From positions 1 through 37,730 of the forward strand of contig CAIYSR010000078.1 of NCBI GenBank assembly GCA_903928895.1: a stretch of 37,730 nucleotides of DNA, in the 5' to 3' direction. Below are positions 24,734 to 32,765 of the stretch, one piece after another (within the stretch, counting starts at the first letter, position 1; each line of letters starts with the position of its first letter). Made by a program: the position numbers and the translations under genes. Under the pieces are notes generated by a model that saw nothing but the letters and a program-made list of their open reading frames with translations, had not been told where the DNA came from and made no database searches. Source of the stretch: an uncultured Rhodospirillales bacterium. GTDB lineage: Bacteria; Pseudomonadota; Alphaproteobacteria; Acetobacterales; Acetobacteraceae.

Positions 24734-27700
24734 ATGAGGCGGCATGCCGGTCAAGCCATGCGCGGCGTCTTCCGGCGCGCAAGGCAGGTGTTGAGCCTCG
24801 GCTTCGCGCTGGTGCTGGCGCTGACTTTGGCGGTGCTGGCGCTGTCCTGGCGGTTGGCGAGCGGGCCGATCGCGCTGCCCTGGCTGGTGCGCCAGCTCGA
24901 GGCCGCCGCCAACACCGACCCCGCCGGGCCGCGCTGGTCGATCGGCGCGGCGGAACTGGCGTGGGAGGGTTTCGGCAACGGACTCGACCGCCCGCTCGAC
25001 ATCCGCATCACCGATGTGGCGGTGGCCAGCGCCGCCGGGCGGGTGCTGGCGCGGCTGCCCGAGGCCCGCGTCAGCCTCGCCGCGCGCGAACTGCTGCGCC
25101 TGCGCCTGATCCCCAGCGCCATCGAACTGCGCGGCGCCGAGTTGCGCGCCCGCCGCAGCGCCGCCGATGGCATCACGGTTGAGCTTCCGAGCGGCGAGAA
25201 TCCCGCTGGTGGCCCCGATGCCGCGCCGGCGCCGGCCAGCACCGTCGAAGACCTCATCGCCGCCCTGCTGCGCCCGCCCGAGGATGGCAGGCTGAGCCAA
25301 TTGCGCCGCGTGGTGGTGCGCGAGGCCCATCTGGTGCTGGACGACACCGGCTCGGCCACGACCTGGAATGCCACCAACCTGACGCTCGACCTGCGCCGCG
25401 GCGCCGGCGGCGGGGTCGACGGCACCGCAACGCTCGATGTCCCGCTGGGCAGCCAGACCCTGCATCTCGACCTGCGCGCCGCCCTGCGCGACCAGGCCGA
25501 GACCCTCACCCTCAACATCCGTGCCGAGCCGCTCAACCCGGCTCAGCTCGCGCGCGACCTGCCGGTACTGGCCGCCGCGGCGCCGCTCGATGCCGCGGTT
25601 TCGGCCGAGCTGCTGCTGGTGCTGGGCCGCGGCCTCGATCTCCGCCGTGGCGAGGCCAGGCTGCGGCTCGGCCCTGGCCGCGTCGAGGTGGTGCGCGGCA
25701 GCCTGCCGATTGCCGGTGCCAGTGCCACCCTGCGCGGTGACTTCACCGCCATCTCGCTCACCGACCTGCTGGTCGACGTGGCCACGCCCAGCGGCGCGCC
25801 CAGCCGTATCGCGGTCTCCGGCGGGGTCGAGATCGCGGCGAACGGCTATGATGCCGCCCTCGCCGTCACCTTGGACCAGATCGGCGCGGCCGATCTTGGC
25901 GCCGTCTGGCCCGACGGCGTGGCCGGGCCGGGCACCAAGGTCTGGGTCGCGCGCAACATCACCGACGGCACCGCGCATGACCTGCATGCCGCCATCGGGC
26001 TGCATGTGCCGCCCGACCTGTCCGACGTTCAGGTCACCCGGATCACCGGCGGGCTGAGCGCCGAGGGGCTCACCGTGCACTGGTTGCAGCCGGTGCCGCC
26101 GGTTGAGCAGGCGCAGGCGGAGCTGAGCTTCGTCTCGCCCGATATCATCGACGTCACCCTCGCCGCTGGGGTTCAGGGCGGGCTCAAGCTCACCGGCGGC
26201 CTCGTCCGCCTCTCCGGCCTCGCCCAGCGCGACCAGGTGGCCGATATTGCGGTCGATCTCGCGGGTCCGTTGCCCGATGTGCTCGCGGTCCTGCGCCATC
26301 CCCGGCTGCGCCTGCTCGACCGCCGCCCGATCGAAATGCGCGATCCCGCCGGCGAGGTGCGCGGCCGCGTCGAAATCGCCGCCCTGCCCCTCGATTCCCG
26401 GATCACCGTCGAGGACGTGCATCTGCGCGGCACGGCGAAGCTGACCGGCGTGCATCTCGGTGCCATCGCCGCCGGGCGCGATCTCGACGACGGCGTGCTG
26501 GAGCTGACCGCCACCAATGACGGGCTCAAGGCCGGCGGCACGGCTCGGCTCGCCGGCATCGCCGCGAAGCTGGCCGTCGACATGGATTTCCGCGCTGGCG
26601 CGCCGACGCAGATCGTGCAGTCCGTCACCGTCGCGGCCAGCCCCGAGCCGGCGCAGCTCGCGGCCGCCGGCCTCGATCTGGGCTCGGTGATCCAGGGCGC
26701 CGCCCCCGCCAGCCTGATCTGGCGCGCCCGGCGCGACGGGCATGGTGAGCTTGCCGTCACCGCGGATCTCGGCCCGGCGAGCTTGCGGTTCGACGAGCTC
26801 GGCTTCGCCAAGCCGGCCGGCCGGCCGGCCAAGGCGGACGTCCACGTCGCGCTCGAGCGTGAGCGCATCACCGCCATCGACCGCCTCACGGTGCAGGGCG
26901 AGGGGATCGATGCCGAGGCCCGCATCGTGTTTGCCGCGGGCCGCCCGACCCAGGCACTGATCGCCCGGCTGCGCCTGGGGGCCGCAACCGATCTGCGCGC
27001 CGACATCACCTTTCCCGCCCGCGACGGAGCGGCCTGGCGGGCAAATCTCGCCGGCGCGAGCATCGACGCCGCCGCCCAACTGCGGCGCACCCCGCCGGGT
27101 GCGCCGCCCGGCCCGCCCTATGTGCTCGATGCGAAGCTCGACCGCGTGGTTTTCGGCGACGGCCGCTTGCTGTCCGGCGTCGTGCTGCATGCCGAGAACG
27201 ACGGGCGCATCAACCGGGCCCTGCACGTCGCCGGCCGGGCCGGTGCCGGCGCCTTCGCCATCGACGTCGTCCCGGTGCTGGGCGGGCGCTCCCTCGCCGG
27301 CACCGCGGCGGATGCGGGCGCGCTGCTCCACGCGCTCGACCTGATCGGCGACATGAAGGGCGGCGAGATGACGCTGTCCGGCCGCTACGACGACAGCCGG
27401 GCCGATCACCGCCTGTCCGGTAGCGCCGTGATCACCGAATTCCGCATGACCAGGACGCCGGGGCTGGCCGCGCTGCTCCAGGCCATGACGTTCTACGGGC
27501 TGGTCGAGATGGTGCGCGGCCCCGGGCTCGGCTTCGCCCGGCTGGAGGCGCCGTTCAGCCTCGCCGGCGACACGCTGGAACTCAACGACGTGCGCGCCTT
27601 CAACAGCTCCCTCGGGATGACCGCGCGCGGCAGGGTCGATATGGCGAGCGGGCAGTGCGACATCGTCGGCACCATCGTGCCGGCCTATTTCTTCAATTCG

Positions 27701-27916
27701 CTGCTCGGCAACATCCCGTTGATCGGCCGCCTGTTCAGCGTCGAACGCGGCGGCGGGCTGTTCGCGGCCAACTACAGCATGACCGGCGACTGCGACGATC
27801 CCTCGGTCGGGGTCAATCCGCTCTCGGCGCTGACCCCGGGTTTTCTGCGCGGCATCTTCGGGCTCTTCGACAATCCCGACGCGGCCCGCGCCCCGACAGC
27901 AACCCCGGTGCGGTAG
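24734..27916 (+). CDS. AsmA/YhdP-like envelope protein
   Basis: This 1060-residue protein has one N-terminal membrane helix (about residues 17-42) and a long, beta-rich periplasmic part of the AsmA-like superfamily (DUF3971 plus AsmA-like C-terminal region). The C-terminal signature is GTIVPAYFFNSLLGNIPLIG, with FAANYSMTGDCDDPSVGVNP and LSALTPGFLRGIFGLFD after it, as in alphaproteobacterial members. YhdP and relatives form bridges that carry phospholipid to the outer membrane; the same role is inferred here. ATG 24734 has AGG at seven bases; ATG 24758 is an alternative. Its start is only 14 bases from the divergent glnE start, so promoters must overlap coding sequence. It is convergent with the P1 peptidase gene after 12 bases. 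Confidence 0.9.
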   Translation: MRRHAGQAMRGVFRRARQVLSLGFALVLALTLAVLALSWRLASGPIALPWLVRQLEAAANTDPAGPRWSIGAAELAWEGFGNGLDRPLDIRITDVAVASAAGRVLARLPEARVSLAARELLRLRLIPSAIELRGAELRARRSAADGITVELPSGENPAGGPDAAPAPASTVEDLIAALLRPPEDGRLSQLRRVVVREAHLVLDDTGSATTWNATNLTLDLRRGAGGGVDGTATLDVPLGSQTLHLDLRAALRDQAETLTLNIRAEPLNPAQLARDLPVLAAAAPLDAAVSAELLLVLGRGLDLRRGEARLRLGPGRVEVVRGSLPIAGASATLRGDFTAISLTDLLVDVATPSGAPSRIAVSGGVEIAANGYDAALAVTLDQIGAADLGAVWPDGVAGPGTKVWVARNITDGTAHDLHAAIGLHVPPDLSDVQVTRITGGLSAEGLTVHWLQPVPPVEQAQAELSFVSPDIIDVTLAAGVQGGLKLTGGLVRLSGLAQRDQVADIAVDLAGPLPDVLAVLRHPRLRLLDRRPIEMRDPAGEVRGRVEIAALPLDSRITVEDVHLRGTAKLTGVHLGAIAAGRDLDDGVLELTATNDGLKAGGTARLAGIAAKLAVDMDFRAGAPTQIVQSVTVAASPEPAQLAAAGLDLGSVIQGAAPASLIWRARRDGHGELAVTADLGPASLRFDELGFAKPAGRPAKADVHVALERERITAIDRLTVQGEGIDAEARIVFAAGRPTQALIARLRLGAATDLRADITFPARDGAAWRANLAGASIDAAAQLRRTPPGAPPGPPYVLDAKLDRVVFGDGRLLSGVVLHAENDGRINRALHVAGRAGAGAFAIDVVPVLGGRSLAGTAADAGALLHALDLIGDMKGGEMTLSGRYDDSRADHRLSGSAVITEFRMTRTPGLAALLQAMTFYGLVEMVRGPGLGFARLEAPFSLAGDTLELNDVRAFNSSLGMTARGRVDMASGQCDIVGTIVPAYFFNSLLGNIPLIGRLFSVERGGGLFAANYSMTGDCDDPSVGVNPLSALTPGFLRGIFGLFDNPDAARAPTATPVR

Positions 27917-27928
27917 CGCCGCCGCGTC

Positions 27929-28939
27929 TCAAAGCGCGTCGCGCAGCCCGACGCGGCGATGTCCGTCCCGCCCCGAGGTGGTGGCGGAGGCGGCGAGGGC
28001 GTCCAGCACAGCCTCGTAGGTGGCCTCCGCCATGGCCTGGAACAGGGTGTCGATGCGGTTCTCGTTGAGCATGCGCAAGGCAACCACATCCTTGCGCGCG
28101 TCGTGGTCGATGCGGTTGGCGGTGGTGAAGCCGATCACGAGGTCGCCGCTGCCATGGCCCCAGAACGAGCCCGCCCAGGCGAGCCCGGCCCCCCCGCGGC
28201 GGATCACCCGGCGCAGCTGGCGGTGATCGAGCGGCACGTCCGTCGCCATCACGATGATCACCGATCCGCGCTCCGGCGCCGGTTCCGCCGGCGGCGCCAG
28301 CCGCCGCCCGTCGGGCAGGCGCAGGTCTCCAGCGCGGCCGAAATTGGCCAGCACCAGCACGCCGAGATGATGCAGCCTCTTGTCCAGCTTCACCTGGCGC
28401 GAGGCCGAGCCGATGCCGCCCTTGAAGCCGAAACAGCTCATCCCGGCGCCTGCCCCGACCGCGCCGACGGCAAAGTCCGCCGCCACGGCAGCGAGCGCGG
28501 CGCAGGCATGCGCCTCGGTCACCGCCATGGCCTGAATGTCGTTGAGGTGGCCGTCATTGCACTCCCCCACCACCGGGTTCACCGTGCTGGTGCGCCGCCC
28601 GATATCGGGGTTCGCGGCGATCGCGCGCCGGATCAGGGCCGTGCCGCAGGTGCCGACCGAGAGCGTGTTGGTGAGCAGGATCGGCGTCTCGAGCTGGCCG
28701 AGCTCCTCGACCTGCATCAGCCCGATCGACTTGCCGAACCCGTTCAGCACATCGGCCGCCGCCACCGGCTTGTCGCGGAAGACATTGCCGTCATGCGGCA
28801 CGATCGCGGTCACCCCGGTGCGCAGGTCGCCCTCCGCAAGGGTCACATGGCCGACCCTCACTCCGGGGACGTCGGAGATGAGATTGCGCACCCCCGGCGC
28901 CAACCGACCCGCCACCAGCCCCATCTCCCGCGCCCGCAT
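27929..28939 (-). CDS. P1-family (DmpA-type) N-terminal nucleophile aminopeptidase
   Basis: This 336-residue self-cleaving hydrolase of the DmpA / L-aminopeptidase-D-esterase family (MEROPS P1) has the N-terminal block ISDVPGVRVGHVTL, then TNTLSVGTCG, VVGECNDGHLNDIQ and the glycine-rich AGMSCFGFKGGIGSASR. The autocleavage site is expected between G225 and S226 in ERGSVIIVMATDVPL, which makes S226 the new N-terminal nucleophile. Members cleave short peptides, beta-alanyl dipeptides or amides; the substrate is not readable. GGGAG lies five bases before ATG 28939. The start overlaps the stop of the upstream hydrolase by one base (TAATG), so the two are coupled. Confidence 0.92.
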   Translation of the reverse strand: MRAREMGLVAGRLAPGVRNLISDVPGVRVGHVTLAEGDLRTGVTAIVPHDGNVFRDKPVAAADVLNGFGKSIGLMQVEELGQLETPILLTNTLSVGTCGTALIRRAIAANPDIGRRTSTVNPVVGECNDGHLNDIQAMAVTEAHACAALAAVAADFAVGAVGAGAGMSCFGFKGGIGSASRQVKLDKRLHHLGVLVLANFGRAGDLRLPDGRRLAPPAEPAPERGSVIIVMATDVPLDHRQLRRVIRRGGAGLAWAGSFWGHGSGDLVIGFTTANRIDHDARKDVVALRMLNENRIDTLFQAMAEATYEAVLDALAASATTSGRDGHRRVGLRDAL

Positions 28940-29775
28940 TAGCGCGCTCCCTCGACGTAATCGATCCCGGTCCGCACCACGGCGAACTCGGTGAGGTTGT
29001 TGTGCGCCGCCCCCGGAACCAGCAGGAACCGCCCCTGCGCCGCCACGGCCGCCACGCGCGCGCCCATCGCGGGCGGGATCAGCCGGTCCTCTGAGCCATG
29101 CATGACCAGCACCGGGGCCGTCACCGCCCTGATCCGCGCCAGCGTGTCGAAGCGGTCCTGCAGCAGCCCATTGGCCGGGATGAAGGGGTATTGCCGCCGC
29201 GCCATGTCGATCAGCGCGGTGAACGGCGCCTCCAGCACCACCGCCGCGACCGCGCCTTCGGCTGCTCCCAACTCTTCGGCCAGGCGCACGGCCAGCGCCG
29301 TGCCGAGGGATTCGCCCCAGATCACGATCCGCTCGGGCGCATATCCGCGCGCCCGCAACAGCTCGTACGCCGCGCGCGCATCAAGCGCGAGCCCCTCCTC
29401 CGACGGCGCGCCCGGATTGCCGCCATATCCGCGCCACTCCAGCAGCAGCACGCCCCAGCCGGCGGCGGCGAACTGGGGCACGCGCGGCGCGCGATGGCCG
29501 ATGGTGCCGGCATTGCCATGCAGGAACAGCGCCACCTTGCCGCCCGCCGCCTCCGGCGCGCGGAACCAGGCGTTGAGGTCCAGCCCATCGGCGGTGCGCA
29601 CGCGCAGCACCTCGACATCCGGGACGCCCGAGGCCACCGGATCGGGCCGGCTTCCGGCGGTGATGAACACGAGGCGGCGCTGCCCGAAATAGAGTCCCGC
29701 GCACAGCGCGACATACAGCGCCGCCACCACCAGCAGCGGCCACATCATCCAGCGAACCAGGTCGACGACAGCCAC
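28939..29775 (-). CDS. Membrane-anchored alpha/beta hydrolase (BEM46/ABHD13-like)
   Basis: This 278-residue serine hydrolase has one N-terminal membrane helix (about residues 10-29), which puts the catalytic domain in the periplasm or at the membrane. The oxyanion loop is LFLHGNAGTIGH. The nucleophile is S156 in WGESLGTA. The acid is in MHGSEDRLIPP and the histidine in PGAAHNNL. The pattern is that of the BEM46/ABHD13 group, whose substrates are mostly unknown. I choose GTG 29775 because AGGGGG lies seven bases upstream; the open frame continues to 29844 without a ribosome site. It is the first gene of a two-gene unit with the P1 peptidase and is divergent from ppk2 across 146 bases that include an FNR/FixK-like box. 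Confidence 0.85.
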   Translation of the reverse strand: MAVVDLVRWMMWPLLVVAALYVALCAGLYFGQRRLVFITAGSRPDPVASGVPDVEVLRVRTADGLDLNAWFRAPEAAGGKVALFLHGNAGTIGHRAPRVPQFAAAGWGVLLLEWRGYGGNPGAPSEEGLALDARAAYELLRARGYAPERIVIWGESLGTALAVRLAEELGAAEGAVAAVVLEAPFTALIDMARRQYPFIPANGLLQDRFDTLARIRAVTAPVLVMHGSEDRLIPPAMGARVAAVAAQGRFLLVPGAAHNNLTEFAVVRTGIDYVEGAR

Positions 29776-29849
29776 GTGCGAACCCCCTGCGGCAAACCCC
29801 GCGCGGCAAACCCTGTCGTTGCCGCTATCCCGGCGCCGGTGCAAGGGGG

Positions 29850-29863
29850 TTGATCGATGTCAA
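29850..29863 (+). promoter_or_regulatory. FNR/FixK-like binding site upstream of ppk2
   Basis: TTGATCGATGTCAA fits TTGA-N6-TCAA exactly and TTGAT-N4-ATCAA at nine of ten positions. FNR/FixK-family regulators bind such palindromes under low oxygen. Its centre is 65 bases before the ppk2 ATG. A class II site at -41.5 would start transcription near 29898, leaving a 24-base leader with the AGGA ribosome site. It could also affect the divergent hydrolase. Confidence 0.6.
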
Positions 29864-29921
29864 TGGCGTGATATCCACGGCCGAGGCAGGATGCGCCCGC
29901 TGCGGAGCGACAGGAACCGAC

Positions 29922-30953
29922 ATGGCACGAACGGCCGGCAAACAGTCCAACGCCGCTGCCCCGACCGGGGCGGCGGTGGATCCCATCGCCGCGCAGGCGC
30001 CGGTCGCGATCCCGGCCGCCGGGGACGGGACCGAACCGCGCGCGGCCCACGACAGCGGCCTCGCGCGGCACCGGATCGCGCAGATGAAGCACGACCCGGC
30101 GGCCATCCGCCGCCTGTTCGAAACCGGCGAATACCCCTATGCCACGCGCCTGCGCAACGACGCCTACGAGGAGCACATGCTCCAGCTCCAGCGCGAGCTG
30201 CTCAAGGCCCAGCGCTGGGTGGAGGAGAGCGGCGAGCGCATCATCCTGCTGTTCGAGGGCCGCGACGCCGCCGGCAAAGGCGGCACCATCAAGCGCTATA
30301 CCGAGCACATGAACCCGCGCACCGCGCGCACCGTCGCGCTGCAGAAGCCGACCGAGCGCGAGCGCAGCCAGTGGTTTTTCCAGCGCTACATCGCCCATCT
30401 CCCCGCCGCCGGCGAGATCGTGCTGTTCGACCGCTCCTGGTACAACCGCGCCGGGGTCGAGCGGGTGATGGGCTTCTGCACGCCGCATGAATATCTCGAG
30501 TTCATGCGCCAGTGCCCCGAGTTCGAGCGCATGCTCACCCGCAGCGGCATCCGCCTGTTCAAGTTCTGGTTCTCGGTCAGCCGCGAGGAGCAGCGCAAGC
30601 GCTTCGAGGCGCGCGAGACCGACGCCCTCAAGCAGTGGAAACTCTCGCCGATCGACCGCGCCTCGCTCGACAAATGGGACGACTACACCGAGGCCAAGGA
30701 GGCGATGTTCTTCTACACCGACACCGCCGACGCGCCCTGGACGATCGTCAAATCCGACGACAAGCGCCGCGCCAGGCTCAACTGCATGCAGCATTTCCTC
30801 AACGCCATACCCTACGCCGGCAAGGACCACACCATCGTCACCGGCCCGGACCCGCTGATCGTCGGCGCCAGCGGCCATGTCATCGGCACCGGCCAGCACA
30901 TCATCGACAAGACCGTCCACCCCGCCCTGCAACGCGGCCGCCGCGAGAAATAG
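29922..30953 (+). CDS. ppk2: Polyphosphate kinase 2
   Basis: This 343-residue PPK2-family kinase transfers phosphate between polyphosphate and nucleoside di- or monophosphates. A low-complexity Ala/Pro N-terminus (~45 residues) precedes the P-loop kinase core. Walker A is GRDAAGKGG (113-121). The lid and Walker B region holds D170 in FDRSWYNRAGVERVMGFC. The C-terminal KWDDYTEAKEAMFFYTD and IVKSDDKRRARLNC are typical of the short one-domain form that makes GTP or ATP from polyphosphate. The ATG at 29922 has AGGA seven bases upstream; an in-frame ATG at 29850 lies inside the FNR-like box and is unlikely. It stands alone; repeat copy F follows. Confidence 0.95.
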   Translation: MARTAGKQSNAAAPTGAAVDPIAAQAPVAIPAAGDGTEPRAAHDSGLARHRIAQMKHDPAAIRRLFETGEYPYATRLRNDAYEEHMLQLQRELLKAQRWVEESGERIILLFEGRDAAGKGGTIKRYTEHMNPRTARTVALQKPTERERSQWFFQRYIAHLPAAGEIVLFDRSWYNRAGVERVMGFCTPHEYLEFMRQCPEFERMLTRSGIRLFKFWFSVSREEQRKRFEARETDALKQWKLSPIDRASLDKWDDYTEAKEAMFFYTDTADAPWTIVKSDDKRRARLNCMQHFLNAIPYAGKDHTIVTGPDPLIVGASGHVIGTGQHIIDKTVHPALQRGRREK

Positions 30954-30995
30954 CCGCCGCCGTGCGCACCTGGGGCGACGGATCGCAGACAGGAA

Positions 30996-31038
30996 GGAAG
31001 TGTTTCTTTTTTTGAAAAAAAGAAACAAAAAAACTTTG
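30996..31038 (+). repeat. Dispersed hairpin element, copy F (right-half form)
   Basis: After GGAAGT comes a hairpin at 31002-31026 with twelve paired bases, GTTTCTTTTTTT / AAAAAAAGAAAC, around a single G (a shorter stem is likely in practice). CAAAAAAACTTTG follows. It corresponds to hairpin 2 plus the right outer arm of copies B and E; the stem foot is GTTTC/GAAAC instead of GTTCT/AGAAC, with pairing kept. It lies 42 bases after the ppk2 stop. Confidence 0.8.
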
Positions 31039-31080
31039 CCCGTGGCTTCGCCGTGGATGAAACGATAGACTCCAAGAAAT

Positions 31081-31122
31081 AAAAGTTTTTTGCTTCTTTT
31101 TTTCAAAAAAGAAGCGCTTGCC
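31081..31122 (+). repeat. Dispersed hairpin element, copy G (left-half form)
   Basis: This copy is nearly identical to copy A: AAAAGTTTTTT, the hairpin GCTTCTTTTTT / AAAAAAGAAGC, then GCTTGCC. It lies 43 bases right of copy F, so here a right half precedes a left half, the reverse of the order in full copies B and E. Confidence 0.85.
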
Positions 31123-31141
31123 TGCCCCGTTCCTGCTTGGG

Positions 31142-31260
31142 CCGCAGGCGTCTTCGCCTTGCACCGCAGGCGTCTTCGCCTTGCACCGCAGGCGTCTTCG
31201 CCTTGCACCGCAGGCGTCTTCGCCTTGCACCGCAGGCGTCTTCGCCTTGCGCCGCAGGCC
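31142..31260 (+). repeat. 22-bp tandem repeat array, five units plus a partial unit
   Basis: Units start at 31142, 31164, 31186, 31208 and 31230, with a partial one at 31252. Each has the core AGGCGTCTTCGCCT, a five-base stem AGGCG / CGCCT with a TCTT loop. The copies are nearly identical, so the array is young or kept uniform. There are no unique spacers, so it is not a CRISPR. Because 22 is not a multiple of three, any translation would cycle through all three frames; I regard it as non-coding. Confidence 0.9.
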
Positions 31261-31388
31261 ATCAACCCAGCGATATCGGCACGATCCTGCCCGTGGGGAG
31301 CGCATTGATGGGCTTCGCCTGCCTCCAAACGCGAGATCGGGGCTTTCCAACTGAAGGCCATCGCCCCAGCCGCTGTCATGGATGGGTT

Positions 31389-31409
31389 CCAAGGGCCTGC
31401 GGCCCTTGG
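31389..31409. repeat. Strong GC hairpin upstream of the MFS gene
   Basis: CCAAGGGCC (31389-31397) and GGCCCTTGG (31401-31409) form a perfect nine-base stem with a TGC loop. It lies 92 bases before the MFS start. It may be another interspersed palindrome of this genome or a terminator for read-through from the left; no T-run follows. Confidence 0.65.
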
Positions 31410-31501
31410 CCGGCGGAGCCTTGCTTGCCTTCACCTGATTGCCCTGCCGACGCCGCGGGGGGACCTGGCGCGCATGGCGGCGGGCGGGGCATAGTCGGGC
31501 C

Positions 31502-32749
31502 ATGGTCCTCACGCTCCTCGCCGCGCGGCGTTTCCTGCCGTTGTTCGTCACCCAGTTCCTGGGCGCGCTGAACGACAATCTGTTCAAGAACGCCATGGTA
31601 CTACTGCTGCTGTGGCGGGAAGGCGCGGCCGGGCCGGCGCTGGTGGCGGCGGCGGGGGGGGTATTCATCCTGCCCTACGCCCTGTTCTCCAGCCTGGCCG
31701 GGGAACTGGCGGACCGTTCGGTGATGGCGCGGCTGATCCGCGCGGTGAAGCTGTTCGAGATCGCCCTGATGCTGCTCGGCGCCGCCGGCTTCGTCACTGG
31801 CGATCCCTGGCTGCTGATGGCCGTGCTGTTCGGCATGGGGGTCCATTCGACGTTCTTCGGCCCGGTGAAATACGCCATCCTGCCGGTGCAACTGGCCGCG
31901 GCGGAGCTGGTCACCGGCAACGGGCTGATCGAGGCCGGCACCTTCCTCGCCATCCTGATCGGCACCATCCTCGGCGGCGGCCTCGTGCTGCTGGAGGGCG
32001 GCATCTGGGTGGTTTCGGCGGCCGCCCTGCTGGTCGCCGGGCTCGGCTATGCCGCGGCACGCTCCATCCCGCCCACCGCCCCGGCCGCACCCGGCCTGCG
32101 GCTCGACTGGAACCTCTGGCGGGGCACGTTCCACATCCTGGCGCTGACCCGCGCCAACCCGGTGGTGTGGCGCGCGATCCTGGCGATCTCCTGGTTCTGG
32201 ACGGTGGGCGCGACCGTGCTGTCGCAGTTCCCGGTGCTCGCCAAGGATGTGCTGGGCGCCTCGGGCACGGTGGTGACGCTGTTTCTCGCCACCTTTTCCA
32301 TCGGCATCGGGGTCGGCTCGCTGCTGGAGGCGCGGCTGCTGCACGGCCATCTTTCGCTGCGCCATGTGCCCTGGGCCTGTCTCGGCATCTCCCTGTTCAC
32401 CTTCGATTTCGTGCTGGCGAGCGGGGGCGGGCAATTCGTCGACCCGGCCGCCCTGCTCGCCGGGGTGGCGGGCTGGCGCATTCTGGCGGATTTGTTCGGC
32501 CTCGCGGTCTGTGGCGGCGTGTTCTCGGTGCCGCTCTACACCCTCATGCAGGAGCGTTCGGACCCGGCGATCCGCTCGCGGGTGATCGCGTCCAACAACG
32601 TGATGAATGCCGTGTTCATGGTGGCCGGGGCGGTCGTGGCGACCGTGCTGGCGGGGCAGGGCGTGGGCTCCCCCACGATCCTGGCCCTCACCGCGGTGGC
32701 CAATCTCACCGCCCTCGCCCTGATCTGGCGGACGATGCGGCGGGACTGA
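31502..32749 (+). CDS. MFS transporter, LplT-like (lysophospholipid transporter type)
   Basis: This 415-residue inner-membrane protein of the major facilitator superfamily has about twelve hydrophobic segments. Its opening FLPLFVTQFLGALNDNLFKNA is the hallmark of the LplT group. LplT flips lysophospholipids inwards for re-acylation by Aas. ELADRSVMARLIRAVKLFEI is the loop 2-3 region, and the GVHSTFFGPVKYAILP block is also typical of this group. In many proteobacteria this permease is fused to, or next to, an acyltransferase and acyl-ACP synthetase; here it is a single-domain protein with no such neighbour. The ATG at 31502 has no strong ribosome site. It converges on the CBS-BON gene with 16 bases between stops. 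Lysophospholipid transport is inferred from the family. Confidence 0.85.
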   Translation: MVLTLLAARRFLPLFVTQFLGALNDNLFKNAMVLLLLWREGAAGPALVAAAGGVFILPYALFSSLAGELADRSVMARLIRAVKLFEIALMLLGAAGFVTGDPWLLMAVLFGMGVHSTFFGPVKYAILPVQLAAAELVTGNGLIEAGTFLAILIGTILGGGLVLLEGGIWVVSAAALLVAGLGYAAARSIPPTAPAAPGLRLDWNLWRGTFHILALTRANPVVWRAILAISWFWTVGATVLSQFPVLAKDVLGASGTVVTLFLATFSIGIGVGSLLEARLLHGHLSLRHVPWACLGISLFTFDFVLASGGGQFVDPAALLAGVAGWRILADLFGLAVCGGVFSVPLYTLMQERSDPAIRSRVIASNNVMNAVFMVAGAVVATVLAGQGVGSPTILALTAVANLTALALIWRTMRRD

Positions 32750-32765
32750 TCAGACCGCCACCGCC

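Larger units (their letters stand above)
30954..31501. other. Composite intergenic region rich in repeats
   Basis: These 548 bases between ppk2 and the MFS gene hold two hairpin-element copies (F and G), a 22-base tandem repeat array and a perfect nine-base stem at 31389-31409. Frames run open through it on both strands because the repeats lack stops, but none has a ribosome site or family features. The sequence at 31260-31388 is GC-rich, unassigned and may be a gene remnant or another interspersed element. The MFS promoter should lie at the right end. Confidence 0.6.

Noticed and set aside
31142-31260. CRISPR array
   Set aside because: The units are directly adjacent with no unique spacers, and no cas gene is present.
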